NCBI RefSeq assembly: GCF_004684095.1
Contig: NZ_SRII01000009.1
Coordinates: forward strand, 62,001-126,000
Length of the DNA stretch: 64,000 nucleotides
DNA from: Hymenobacter sp. UV11
GTDB lineage: Bacteria > Bacteroidota > Bacteroidia > Cytophagales > Hymenobacteraceae
Reading direction: 5' to 3'
A program made the translations under genes and the position numbers. Under the pieces are notes generated by a model. The model did not search any database and was not told the DNA's origin. It saw only the letters and a list, made by a program, of their open reading frames with translations. Shown here piece after piece: positions 36,890 to 45,700 of this stretch. Each line of letters starts with the position of its first letter. The stretch's first letter is position 1.

Positions 36890-37378
36890 ATGAATAGTTT
36901 ACGGTTTTTAGTACTGAGTGGCTGGTGCCTCACCGCGCTGCTGGCCAGCCCGCCAGCGCAGGCGCAGGGGCGCGCCCGCCTAGGCCAGGGCGGCCGCCTC
37001 AACCAGCTCGACAACGCCAAAATCGCCTTCATTACCTCGCGCCTGACGTTGACCCAGGACCAGGCCCAACGCTTCTGGCCAATGTATCATGACTTCGTGG
37101 CCCGCCGCCGCGAGCTAAACAGAGCGGCCCGCCTGCTGCGCCGCGACGCCGATAATTCTGGCCTGAGCGATGCGCAGCTGCGCGATAATTTCAACCAGGA
37201 TTTTGCCATCCGGCAGCAGCAGCTGAATTTGGAGAAAGACTACTTTGAGCGGGCCCAGAAGGTGCTGACGTTGCGCCAGCTAGCGCAGCTATACCAGGCC
37301 GAGCGCGACTTTACCAAGGAGGTGCTGCAACGCGTAGCGGGCCGACCCGGTAGCCCAGCGTCCGTTACTGAGCCGTAG
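36890..37378 (+). CDS. Secreted Spy/CpxP-like sensor protein
   Basis: A 162-residue exported helical protein (signal peptide ending AQAQ, about residue 26). AKIAFITSRLTLTQDQAQRFWPMYHDF is an LTxxQ-like motif, and later LRQLAQLYQAERDF repeats the pattern. These proteins in Bacteroidota typically form sigma / membrane protein / Spy-like operons; here the order and 18-nt spacing fit. It may bind misfolded proteins in the periplasm. A shared transcript with the sigma gene is inferred. Confidence 0.75.
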   Translation: MNSLRFLVLSGWCLTALLASPPAQAQGRARLGQGGRLNQLDNAKIAFITSRLTLTQDQAQRFWPMYHDFVARRRELNRAARLLRRDADNSGLSDAQLRDNFNQDFAIRQQQLNLEKDYFERAQKVLTLRQLAQLYQAERDFTKEVLQRVAGRPGSPASVTEP

Positions 37379-37409
37379 CCAGCCCTACCCCCGCCCGCAA
37401 CGGCGGCGG

Positions 37410-37417
37410 TACCTTTG
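37410..37417 (+). promoter_or_regulatory. -7 box (TACCTTTG) for the aminotransferase gene
   Basis: Exact TAnnTTTG ending 8 nt before the ATG at 37426, so the transcript is leaderless or nearly so. Confidence 0.6.
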
Positions 37418-37425
37418 CGGGCGTT

Positions 37426-38610
37426 ATGCTTACGCCCCGCCAGCTTTTTCTTCGCCACCAGGCCCAGACGTCCGAGTTTCCGCTGCTGCTGGAGATTGAG
37501 CGGGCCGAGGGCGTGTATATGTACACGCCGGAAGGCCGCCCCATCCTGGATTTGATTTCGGGTATTGGCGTCAGCAATGTGGGGCACCGGCACCCGCGGG
37601 TGCTGCAAGCCATTCAGGACCAGCTCGATAAATACCTGCACCTGATGGTGTATGGTGAGCTGGTGCAGGCGCCGCCCGCCCGGCTGGCGCACGCGCTAGC
37701 CGCCACCCTACCCCCCCCGCTCGACACGGTGTACTTCACCAACTCGGGCACCGAGGCCATTGAGGGCGCGCTCAAGCTGGCTAAGCGCCACACGGGCCGC
37801 ACGGGCCTGGTTTCGGCCCACCATGCCTACCACGGCTCCACGCACGGCGCCCTGTCCATCACCGGCTCCGAGGGCTTTAAGAACAGCTACCGGCCGCTGC
37901 TGCCCGATGTGATGCACCTGCGCTACAACGAGTTGGCGGACTTAGACTTAATTACCGAAAACACGGCCGCCGTGGTGCTCGAAACCGTGCAGGGCGAAGC
38001 CGGCGTGCGCCTACCCCTGCCCGGCTACCTGCCCGCCGTGCGGGCCCGCTGCACCGAGGTGGGCGCACTGCTCATCCTGGATGAGATTCAGTGCGGCTTT
38101 GGGCGCACGGGCACACAGTGGGCCTTCGAGCAGTTTGGGGTGGTACCCGATATTCTGGTGTGCGCCAAGGGCATGGGCGGCGGCATGCCGATTGGGGCCT
38201 TTATCTCGTCGCCCGAGATTATGGTGGGGTTCCAGACCAATCCCATTCTGGGTCACTGCACCACGTTTGGCGGGCATCCGGTGAGTTGCGCGGCCTCGCT
38301 GGCCACGCTCCAGGTTATTCAGGAGGAGAATCTGCTGGCGGGGGTGGCGGCCAAGGCGGCGCGGCTGCGTGCCGGGCTGGTGCATCCGGCCATTCGGGCG
38401 GTGCGCAACTGCGGGCTGCTGATGGCCGTGGAGTTTGACTCGTTTGAGGTGCTCAAGCCGATTATTGACCGCGCCCTGGCCGAGGAAGGTGTCCTGACCG
38501 ACTGGTTCTTGTTCTGCGACAACTCGTTGCGCATTGCCCCGCCGCTCACCATCACCGAATCCGAGATTGATGCGGCGCTGGTGGGGCTGCTACGCGCCAT
38601 TGGTGATTAA
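37426..38610 (+). CDS. Class III PLP-dependent aminotransferase
   Basis: A 394-residue aspartate aminotransferase family (class III) enzyme, the group of acetylornithine and 4-aminobutyrate aminotransferases. The PLP region is visible: YFTNSGTEAIEGALKLAKRHTGRTG, HHAYHGST, DEIQCGFGRTG, and the Schiff-base Lys248 in VCAKGMGGGMPIGAFIS, followed by GHCTTFGGHPVSCAA. It is not next to arginine genes, so the amino donor is uncertain. A long terminator follows. Confidence 0.9.
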   Translation: MLTPRQLFLRHQAQTSEFPLLLEIERAEGVYMYTPEGRPILDLISGIGVSNVGHRHPRVLQAIQDQLDKYLHLMVYGELVQAPPARLAHALAATLPPPLDTVYFTNSGTEAIEGALKLAKRHTGRTGLVSAHHAYHGSTHGALSITGSEGFKNSYRPLLPDVMHLRYNELADLDLITENTAAVVLETVQGEAGVRLPLPGYLPAVRARCTEVGALLILDEIQCGFGRTGTQWAFEQFGVVPDILVCAKGMGGGMPIGAFISSPEIMVGFQTNPILGHCTTFGGHPVSCAASLATLQVIQEENLLAGVAAKAARLRAGLVHPAIRAVRNCGLLMAVEFDSFEVLKPIIDRALAEEGVLTDWFLFCDNSLRIAPPLTITESEIDAALVGLLRAIGD

Positions 38611-38613
38611 TAG

Positions 38614-38673
38614 CCAAACGGGAGCGCGGCTGTTTTTCCTTGAATAGTGAAAAACAGCCGCGCTCCCGTTTGG
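38614..38673. terminator. Long intrinsic terminator
   Basis: 24-bp perfect arms (CCAAACGGGAGCGCGGCTG...) with an 11-12 nt loop lie between the converging aminotransferase and TerB genes. Each arm carries a T5/A5 block, so it can work both ways. Confidence 0.85.
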
Positions 38674-38704
38674 TGGCCCGTAGTATAGGCTCTCTACCCC
38701 CCTC

Positions 38705-39151
38705 TTAGCGCTTGGGTAGCGCGTTGTAATTCAGGAAGGACAGGCTTTCGTCTTTTACGCGCTCACGCGGCACGGCATCTTTTACGCCCTGCGAAATCTT
38801 GCGCACCAACACCCCCACTATGGCCTGGCGGAAGCCCAGCTTTTCGGCCATCATAATGCAGAAATCCATTTCTGTTTCGTCGATGATACCGTCGGCCAGC
38901 ATCATATCAACCAAGTCAAAAATCTGGTCGAAGCGCTCCGAATCATTGCTGGGCAGGTCGGAAAGGCAGTCGGAATTACCGTCAACGAGCTTGCGCACAT
39001 CGCCGGCCGACATGCCGTTCTTCTTGCCGACGGTAATGATGAAGTTCATTTCACGGTCGTCGACGTGGCCGTCGGCTTTGGCAAGAGCCGCGAGATTGCA
39101 GAGGTGGCCTTTTATCTTTTTGGCCTGCTCGTTTTCGAAAAAACCAAACAT
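38705..39151 (-). CDS. TerB-family protein
   Basis: A 148-residue helical protein of the TerB/tellurite-resistance superfamily. Acidic loops recurring at the ends of helices fit the metal-binding TerB fold: ALAKADGHVDDREMNFI and VDMMLADGIIDETEMDFCIMMAEKLGF. No other ter genes are near, so it is not part of a tellurite operon. The role is probably a general stress or metal-sensing one, unproven. Confidence 0.8.
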   Translation of the reverse strand: MFGFFENEQAKKIKGHLCNLAALAKADGHVDDREMNFIITVGKKNGMSAGDVRKLVDGNSDCLSDLPSNDSERFDQIFDLVDMMLADGIIDETEMDFCIMMAEKLGFRQAIVGVLVRKISQGVKDAVPRERVKDESLSFLNYNALPKR

Positions 39152-39298
39152 GGAATGGAGAGTGAAGGTGGGCGATGGGATACCGAAAAGTAAGTAAAAA
39201 AACCCTAATAACCAAGTGTCTGTTACGTAGCCATCGGGCCTTTTACGTAGCTAACGCAAAAATGTCGGGTTTAAATCCGCACAGCTCGTCCGGCAAGT

Positions 39299-39337
39299 GC
39301 GGCGGCCTTACGACCTTTGGGGCGCGTAAGCCGCCGC
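39299..39337. other. Strong hairpin upstream of pfkA
   Basis: GCGGCGGCCTTACG and CGTAAGCCGCCGC pair with one bulge. It lies 37 nt before the pfkA start in an otherwise featureless 220-nt gap and lacks a T-run, so it could be a leader structure; a TGACTTTG at 39362-39369 resembles a promoter box. Confidence 0.35.
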
Positions 39338-39373
39338 GAGGTTGGCACGGGGCGCTTTAGCTGACTTTGTTTT

Positions 39374-40345
39374 ATGAAGAGAATCGGAGTTTTTACCAGC
39401 GGGGGCGATGCCCCTGGCATGAACGCCTGCCTGCGGGCGGTGGTGCGGGCAGGAGTTTACCACGGCATTGAGGTCTATGGCATCATGCGCGGCTACAGCG
39501 GCATGATTAAGGGCGAGTTTGTGCGCATGGATTCGGCCTCGGTTTCGAATACGGTGCAGCGCGGCGGCACGATTCTAAAATCGGCCCGCTCGCAGAAATT
39601 TATGACCAAGGAAGGGCGGCAGCAGGCCTTCGACCAGCTGGTGAACCACGGTATTGAGGGCCTGGTGGCAATTGGCGGCAACGGCACCTTTACGGGGGCC
39701 ACCATTTTTGAGCAGGAATTTGGCATTCCGACGGTGGGCGCGCCGGGCACTATCGACAACGACCTCTACGGCACCGACTACACCATTGGCTACGACACGG
39801 CCGTGAACACGGCGCTGGAGGCCATCGACAAGATTCGCGACACGGCCGACTCGCACGACCGCTGCTTTTTTGTGGAGGTAATGGGCCGCGACTCGGGCTA
39901 CATCGCCATTCCGTGCGCCATTGGCGGCGGGGCCGAAATTGTGATGGTGCCCGAAACGGCCATGAGCGTAGAGGCCGTTATCGAGTCGCTGCAAAGCAGT
40001 TACCTCCGCCATAAAACCTCGTTTATCGTCATTGTGGCCGAGGGAGAAGAAGAAGGCAATGTGCACCAAGTGGCCAAGCGCGTGAAAGAAGCCATTCCGC
40101 AGCTCGATACGCGCGTTACGATTGTGGGCCACATCCAGCGCGGCGGCTCGCCTACGGCTTCCGACCGCCTGCTGGCTTCGCAGCTCGGCATTGCAGCCGT
40201 GGAAGGCCTGCTCAACGGCATGAAGAACGTGATGGCCGGCATCGTGGACCGCAAGCTCATGTATACGCCCTTCGACGACACCATCAACAAGCGTAAAGTC
40301 ATCAACCAGAGCTTTATGCGGATGGTAGAGATACTATCAGTATAG
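39374..40345 (+). CDS. pfkA: ATP-dependent 6-phosphofructokinase
   Basis: A 323-residue glycolytic kinase phosphorylating fructose-6-phosphate. The ATP site GVFTSGGDAPGMNACLRAVVR, catalytic region TIDNDLYGTDYTIGYDTAVN, the MGRDSGYIA substrate site, and VGHIQRGGSPTASDR are all present. The ATP-type Gly (GGDAPG) indicates ATP rather than pyrophosphate use. Length typical of the bacterial type. Its 3' side is followed by a palindrome that also forms the end of miaA. Confidence 0.96.
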   Translation: MKRIGVFTSGGDAPGMNACLRAVVRAGVYHGIEVYGIMRGYSGMIKGEFVRMDSASVSNTVQRGGTILKSARSQKFMTKEGRQQAFDQLVNHGIEGLVAIGGNGTFTGATIFEQEFGIPTVGAPGTIDNDLYGTDYTIGYDTAVNTALEAIDKIRDTADSHDRCFFVEVMGRDSGYIAIPCAIGGGAEIVMVPETAMSVEAVIESLQSSYLRHKTSFIVIVAEGEEEGNVHQVAKRVKEAIPQLDTRVTIVGHIQRGGSPTASDRLLASQLGIAAVEGLLNGMKNVMAGIVDRKLMYTPFDDTINKRKVINQSFMRMVEILSV

Positions 40346-40347
40346 GC

Positions 40348-40412
40348 ATGAATTATGAGTTAAAAGTTATGAGTTCTTCCGGGCAACTCATAGCTTTTAA
40401 CTCATAATTCAT
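40348..40412. repeat. Palindrome between pfkA and miaA, overlapping the miaA end
   Basis: 28-nt arms at 40348-40375 and 40385-40412 (ATGAATTATGAGTTAAAAG...) match with one difference. The right arm encodes the last residues (DEL) and the stop codon of miaA. AT-rich, unlike its neighbours. Confidence 0.8.
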
Positions 40413-41337
40413 CACTCAAATCCACCCACTGGTAGGCTTCGTCGCGGCGCAGCCAGGTGAGCTGGTGCTTGGCGTAGTGGCGGGTATTGCGCTGGAGCAG
40501 GCGCACGGCTTCGGCATAGTCATAAGTCCCGTCAAGGTAGCCAAAGATTTCCTGGTAGCCCACCGTTTGCAGCGCCTGGTGGTGGCGAAAGGGCAGCAGG
40601 CCTTCGACTTCGGCCAGCAAGCCCGCGTCGAGCATGTGCTCAACGCGCTGGTCTATACGCTGGTACAGCTCTTCACGCGGCCGGGTGAGCGCCACTTTTA
40701 CCACGCGCCAGGGCCGGGCGGCGGCCAGGGCAGCCACGGCGGCCGGCCCCCGGTGGAAGCTGGAAAACGGCTGCCCGGTGCCGCGCGTCACCTCCAGGGC
40801 ACGCAGCACGCGCTGGTGGTTTTGCAGGTCGAGGCGGGCGTGGGCCACGGGGTCGGTAGCAGCGAGCTCGGCCACGAGGGGGGGTAGGCCATGTGCTTGC
40901 AGCTCGTGCTGCAGCTGCTGGCGCACGGCGGGGGGCACGGCGGGCAGCTCGTCGAGGCCATCGGTGAGGGCCTGCAAGTAGAGCCCCGAGCCGCCCGTGG
41001 CAATCACTACCGGATATTTTTCAAATAGCTCCACCAGCCTCGTCTCGGCCTCGGCGGCAAAGCGGCCGGCGCTGTACTCCTGCGTAATGCTGTGTGAGCC
41101 GATGAAGTGGTGCCCTACCCCCTGCATTTCGGCCGGCGTGGGCTTGGCCGTGCCAATGCTCATCTCGCGGAAAAACTGGCGCGAGTCGGCCGATATGATT
41201 TCGGTACCCAGCTGCTGGGCCAACGCCACGGTTAGGGCCGTTTTACCCACGGCGGTGGGGCCGGCCACGGCCAGCAGCACGGGGCGCGGGTCGGCGGGGG
41301 TAGGGTTGAGCTGCGTAAATATTTTGGGTGAAAACAT
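40402..41337 (-). CDS. miaA: tRNA dimethylallyltransferase
   Basis: A 311-residue enzyme that adds an isopentenyl group to A37 of tRNAs reading codons that begin with U. The P-loop GPTAVGKT (26-33), the ISADSRQFFREMSIGTAKP region, ATGGSGLYLQAL and QTVGYQEIFGYLDGTYDYAEA are diagnostic. Its last three codons and stop lie in the palindrome arm, so the native C-terminus has been replaced or trimmed. Length is near normal, so function is likely kept. Confidence 0.95.
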   Translation of the reverse strand: MFSPKIFTQLNPTPADPRPVLLAVAGPTAVGKTALTVALAQQLGTEIISADSRQFFREMSIGTAKPTPAEMQGVGHHFIGSHSITQEYSAGRFAAEAETRLVELFEKYPVVIATGGSGLYLQALTDGLDELPAVPPAVRQQLQHELQAHGLPPLVAELAATDPVAHARLDLQNHQRVLRALEVTRGTGQPFSSFHRGPAAVAALAAARPWRVVKVALTRPREELYQRIDQRVEHMLDAGLLAEVEGLLPFRHHQALQTVGYQEIFGYLDGTYDYAEAVRLLQRNTRHYAKHQLTWLRRDEAYQWVDLSDEL

Positions 41338-41341
41338 GCAT

Positions 41342-41456
41342 GTAGGGTAAGCTTTAGCTTACCGTTGAAGGGAATGTGCGGTAAGCTTTAGCTTACCGTG
41401 AGCAGGATTCCGTTGTTCAGCTAATGTGGAAAGCGGCAAGCTAAAGCTTACCCTAC
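41342..41456. repeat. GTAGGGTAAGCTTTAGCTTACC repeats between miaA and glycosyltransferase
   Basis: Three related units: 41342-41364, 41379-41398 and 41434-41456 (inverted). Each contains the self-complementary core GGTAAGCTTTAGCTTACC, and the outer two form inverted ends. The right unit supplies the stop codon (TAA within GTAGGGTAAGC) of the glycosyltransferase gene. A further copy lies at 51107-51129. Confidence 0.8.
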
Positions 41457-42704
41457 TCCCAGCAGCTCGTCGTAGAGCTGCACCATCTTTTTTTCTTCCT
41501 GCTGCCAACTCCACTCGGTGCGGGCCTGGCGGCAGTTGGCGGCCAGCTGCTCGTAGTAGGGGCCGGGCTGGCCGCCGGGTAGCAGCCGGGCCAGGGCCGC
41601 CACCAGGGTAGCGGGCGCCAGGTCGGGCACCAGCACGGCCACTTCGTACTGCGCATTGAGGGCGCGGTACTCGGGAAAGTCAATGCAAAGCTGCGGGATA
41701 CCCGCCTGCACATAGTCGAAAAACTTATTGGCCAGCGAGTAATAGTAGCTCAGGCCGATGTTTTCGAGTAGCATGATGCCCACCGTGGCCTGGGCCGTGA
41801 GCGCCCGCAGTGTTTCGGGCAGCACGTAGCCCCGAAACTCGACCTGCCCCGCCGGGTACTGCCCCGCCGCGGCCAGCAGCCCCAGCTCGGCGGCCTGCGC
41901 CCGCAGCACCGCCGAGCAGTCGCCCTCCCCGCAAATGACCAGCCGCGCTGGCACCTGCGGCATGGCGGCCAATAGCTCGGCCAGGCCCCGACCTACGTTG
42001 AGCGCGCCCTGATACAGTAAGGTTGCTGGTTCTTGTGAGTTCCTGGTTCCTGGTTTCTGGTTCTTGATTCCTGATTCCTGGTTGTCAGCTATTGGCCTTT
42101 GGTCATTAAGCGAACCAGGAACCTGAAACCAGGAACCAGGAACCTGAGACGAAGGAACATTTTTGACCACGGCAAATGCGCAGCCAGGATGGCGCTGCTC
42201 AAAAAGCCGGGCCAGCGCCGGACCCACCGTGTAGCGCAGCCGGGCACGGGGCACAATAAAATCTTCTACCCACCGCCACGCGCGCTGCACGAGGGGGCGG
42301 GTTACTACCTCGGGCACCTCGGTAAAAAACTCGTGCGCATCATACACAAACGGCTGGCCGCCGAGCCGGGCCCGCAGCCAGGCCGGCAGGGCTGCGTCGA
42401 GGTCGGCGCAGCTCCAGGCCGCGGCGCGCTGGCCCAGTAAGTAGGTCAACAGCCGTAAGTTATACTCAATATAAAACAGCTTACCGCGCTGAAACCATCC
42501 CCGCAGCCGATGCTGAGCGTAGGGCTGCGGCGCCAGCGGCACCGAGGCCGGGCGCTGCCAGCCCACCAGCTGCACCGTGTAGCCGGCCCGCACTAGGCTA
42601 CCGCAAATACGCTGCATGCGCTGGTCGTAGCTGAGGTCGGTAGTGGCGGCCAGCACGATGCGCGAAGCCGCTCGGGCAACTAATTTGGCCACACGCGAAT
42701 ACAA
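41448..42704 (-). CDS. Group-1-like glycosyltransferase carrying an in-frame palindrome insertion
   Basis: A 418-residue GT-B glycosyltransferase. The N-terminal domain includes ATTDLSYDQRMQRICGSLV and FVYDAHEFFTEVPEVV; the C-terminal donor-binding domain has LLYQGALNVGRGLAELL, RLVICGEGD, YVLPETLRALTAQATVGIMLLENIGLSYYYSLANKFFDYVQAG. Likely acts on surface polysaccharide. Residues about 186-223, at the hinge between the two domains, are encoded by an inverted-repeat insertion and read as a Gln/Pro/Asn-rich linker (SWFQVPGSLNDQRPIADNQ...). The reading frame stays open, so the enzyme may tolerate it. Confidence 0.85.
   Translation of the reverse strand: MYSRVAKLVARAASRIVLAATTDLSYDQRMQRICGSLVRAGYTVQLVGWQRPASVPLAPQPYAQHRLRGWFQRGKLFYIEYNLRLLTYLLGQRAAAWSCADLDAALPAWLRARLGGQPFVYDAHEFFTEVPEVVTRPLVQRAWRWVEDFIVPRARLRYTVGPALARLFEQRHPGCAFAVVKNVPSSQVPGSWFQVPGSLNDQRPIADNQESGIKNQKPGTRNSQEPATLLYQGALNVGRGLAELLAAMPQVPARLVICGEGDCSAVLRAQAAELGLLAAAGQYPAGQVEFRGYVLPETLRALTAQATVGIMLLENIGLSYYYSLANKFFDYVQAGIPQLCIDFPEYRALNAQYEVAVLVPDLAPATLVAALARLLPGGQPGPYYEQLAANCRQARTEWSWQQEEKKMVQLYDELLGVG
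42036..42147. repeat. Imperfect palindrome inserted inside the glycosyltransferase gene
   Basis: Right arm 42112-42147 and left arm about 42036-42071 are imperfect inverted complements rich in CCTGGTTC/GAACCAGG. Short internal direct repeats of TTCCTGGTTC add to it. Base composition is unlike the flanking gene. It is kept in frame without stops. Confidence 0.75.
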
Positions 42705-42795
42705 AATGACGAGTACGTCGTAAATTCAGCCCAAAACTAACCCCGCTGGTGCGCTGCTGAAAAAAACAGTTTCCAACGAGCGTTACTCGCCCTCT

Positions 42796-45700
42796 ATGCA
42801 AGCTCCTTCTCCGGTATCTATGTTACCGGCTACCGCCCTCATGCTCGACCAGCTACAGCTGGCTTACGCGGTGCTTGACCGCGATGGCCTGCTTGTGGAG
42901 GCCAACGACACGCTGATTAACCTCAGCGGTTATGACCAAGCCGAGCTATTGGGCCAGCCTTTTTCTAAGCTATTACCTCGCAGCCAGCAAGTTGAGCACC
43001 AAGCCAAAACCCGGCGCATCATGGCTGGCGAGGAGGCCTGCCTACCCTACTACGAGTCGGAGCTGGCCGCTAAAGACGGCAGCCTGCTTACCCTGCAATG
43101 GCAGTCTAACCTAGTGCTAGATGAGCAGGGGGACATTACGGGCATGTGGATGGCGGGCCACGTGCTGCCCAAGGGCGCTCAGCCCGGCGCCGGCGCGCAG
43201 CTGGCGCTGCCCGAGCCCGCCTACCTGCGCGAGTTTTTCGATAGCTCACATGACCTGATTCTGCACCTGAGCGCCACCAACGTGCTGCTGTTTGTGAACC
43301 GGGCGGGCCAGGAAAAGCTGGGCTACTCGGAAGCCGAGCTGCTGGGCCGGCCCTTTACCGACGTAGTGCACCCCTACTACCGCGCCAAGCTGCTCTATCA
43401 GCTGCGGCGCCTCTATGAAGGCCAGGCCCTCAACAAGCTTGAAACCGTGCTGCTGACCAAGGCCGGCCGGCCGGTGCACCTTATTGGCTCGGTGAGCAGC
43501 GAGCAGCAGCCCGGCCGCCTGCCCAGCGCCCGCGCCGTGTTGCACGATATCACGGACCGCATTAAGGCTGAGCGCCTGCAAAAAGTCTATTATAGCATTG
43601 CCAACCTGGCCATTTCGGCCCACGACCTACCCGCCCTCTACGGGGCTATTCACCGCGAGCTGGGCAAGGTCATTGAAACGAATAACATCTTTATCGCGCT
43701 CTGCGACGATGCCCGCACCGAGCTGGAATTCGTGTATTACGTGGACCAGCACGCCTATTTTGAGCAGGGCGACGGACGGCCGTTCTCGATGGGCGTCACG
43801 GAATACGTTATCGAGCAGGGGCAGCCGCTGTACTTCACCAAGGCCGATTTGCTGCGCCTGATGCGCACCGGTGAGCTCACTGCGTTTGGCCGCCTGCCGG
43901 CCGTGCTGCTGGCCTCGCCGCTGAGCGTGGGCGACCGCACCATTGGGGTCCTAACGGTGCAGGAGTACGACCGGGCCGACCTGTACACGCCGGCCGACCT
44001 CGACATTCTGCACTTTATTTCGGGGCAGGTGGCCCTGGCTATTGACCGCAAGCGGCAGGAGGAACACTTAGCCCTGCAGAACGCCCGCCTCAACGCTATT
44101 TTTGAGAGCGGCACGCAGCTGATGTGGAACGTAGACCGGCGCGGCTCCCTGGTTTCGTTTAACCGCAACTATGCCGATTTTTACCTGCACCGCACCGGTA
44201 CGCTTCCCGTTCAGGGTGTCAATTTGTTAGAGGCAGATATTGGCCTTTCTGACGAGGATACCCGCGACCAGTTTAGCCGCAGCTACCTGGCGGCGGGCCG
44301 GGGTGAGGCGCAACAGTTTGAAATACCCTTGCGTAAAGCGAAAGGTCCTGATGTGTGGCTAAGCGTCACGCTGGCTCCTATCTACTTGCCCGATGGCTCG
44401 TTTGAGGAGATTACCGCCCAAGCGCAGGATATCACCGCTACAAAAAACTCACAGTTGGTGCTAGCAGCGCAAGAAGAAAAGTTTCGCTCCATTTTTGAGT
44501 CTTTCCAAGACATCTACTACCGTACTGACCGCGAAGGACGCTTTACTATCCTGAGCCCGTCAGTGCGCGAAGTGCTGGGCTATAACCCCACTGAGGCGCT
44601 GAGCTACCCCATTGACCACGTGTATTGGCAGCCCGAGCAGCACCAGAGTTTACTGCTTGAGCTGCGCAAAAATGGTGAGCTACGCAACTTCGAAACCCAG
44701 TTGCGCCACCAGGACGGCCACGCCGTGAGCGTGCTCGTGAATGCACGCCACACTGCTTTCGGCACCGAGGGCATCGTGCGTGACATCACGGAAATTCGGC
44801 GGATTCAGGACGACTTACGCCTAGCTAAGGAGGAAGCCGAAGCAGCTTCGGAAGCCAAGACGCAGTTTTTGGCCAACATGAGCCACGAGTTGCGCACGCC
44901 CATGAACGGCATTATCGGGATGATTGACCTGCTGGGCCAAACGGTTCTCAATACCGAGCAGGCCGACTATGTAGATACGCTACGCACTAGCTCCGAAGCG
45001 CTGCTGACCATCTTGAACGATATTCTGGACCTATCGAAGATTCAGGCGGGTAAGATGCGGCTGCACGAGTCGCCGCTGGCGCTAGTGCCACTGCTCGACC
45101 GCCTGAGCGCCTTGTTCTCCTACCGGGCCAGCCAGAAAAATATCCGTTTCAACTACCTCGTAACGCCCGAAACGCCTACGTTCATCGTTACCGACGAAAC
45201 GCGACTCTTGCAAATTTTGGCTAACCTGGTGGCCAATGCCATCAAGTTTACGGTGCAGGGCACCGTGAACGTGGTGGCTTCGCTGGTGCGTACCGATGGC
45301 GAATACTGCACGCTACGCTTCGCGGTGCAAGACTCAGGCATTGGCATTTCGCCCAACGATGCGGCCCGCCTGTTCACCAGCTTCACGCAGCTCGATACTA
45401 CCCCCAGTAAGGCCTATGGCGGCACGGGCCTGGGCCTAGCCATCAGCAAGGAGCTGGCCGAGTTGCTGGGCGGCACTATCGGGGTGCTTTCGAACACCGG
45501 GGAGGGTAGCGTTTTCTGGTTTACCATTCGCTGCCAGGTTCTTACGGCCGACCCGGCACCCGTGCTGGAGCTGCCAGCCCCGGTGGCGACGCCCCCTACC
45601 GAGAATTTGTTTGCCAGTGAGCCCTCGCGTATTTTGCTGGTCGATGACAACGCCATCAACCAGAAAGTAGCCGCGCGCCTGCTGGCCAAGCTCAACTGCC

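Noticed and set aside
38705..39151. Tellurite resistance operon
   Set aside because: Only a lone TerB-type gene; no terA, C, D, E or Z partners nearby.
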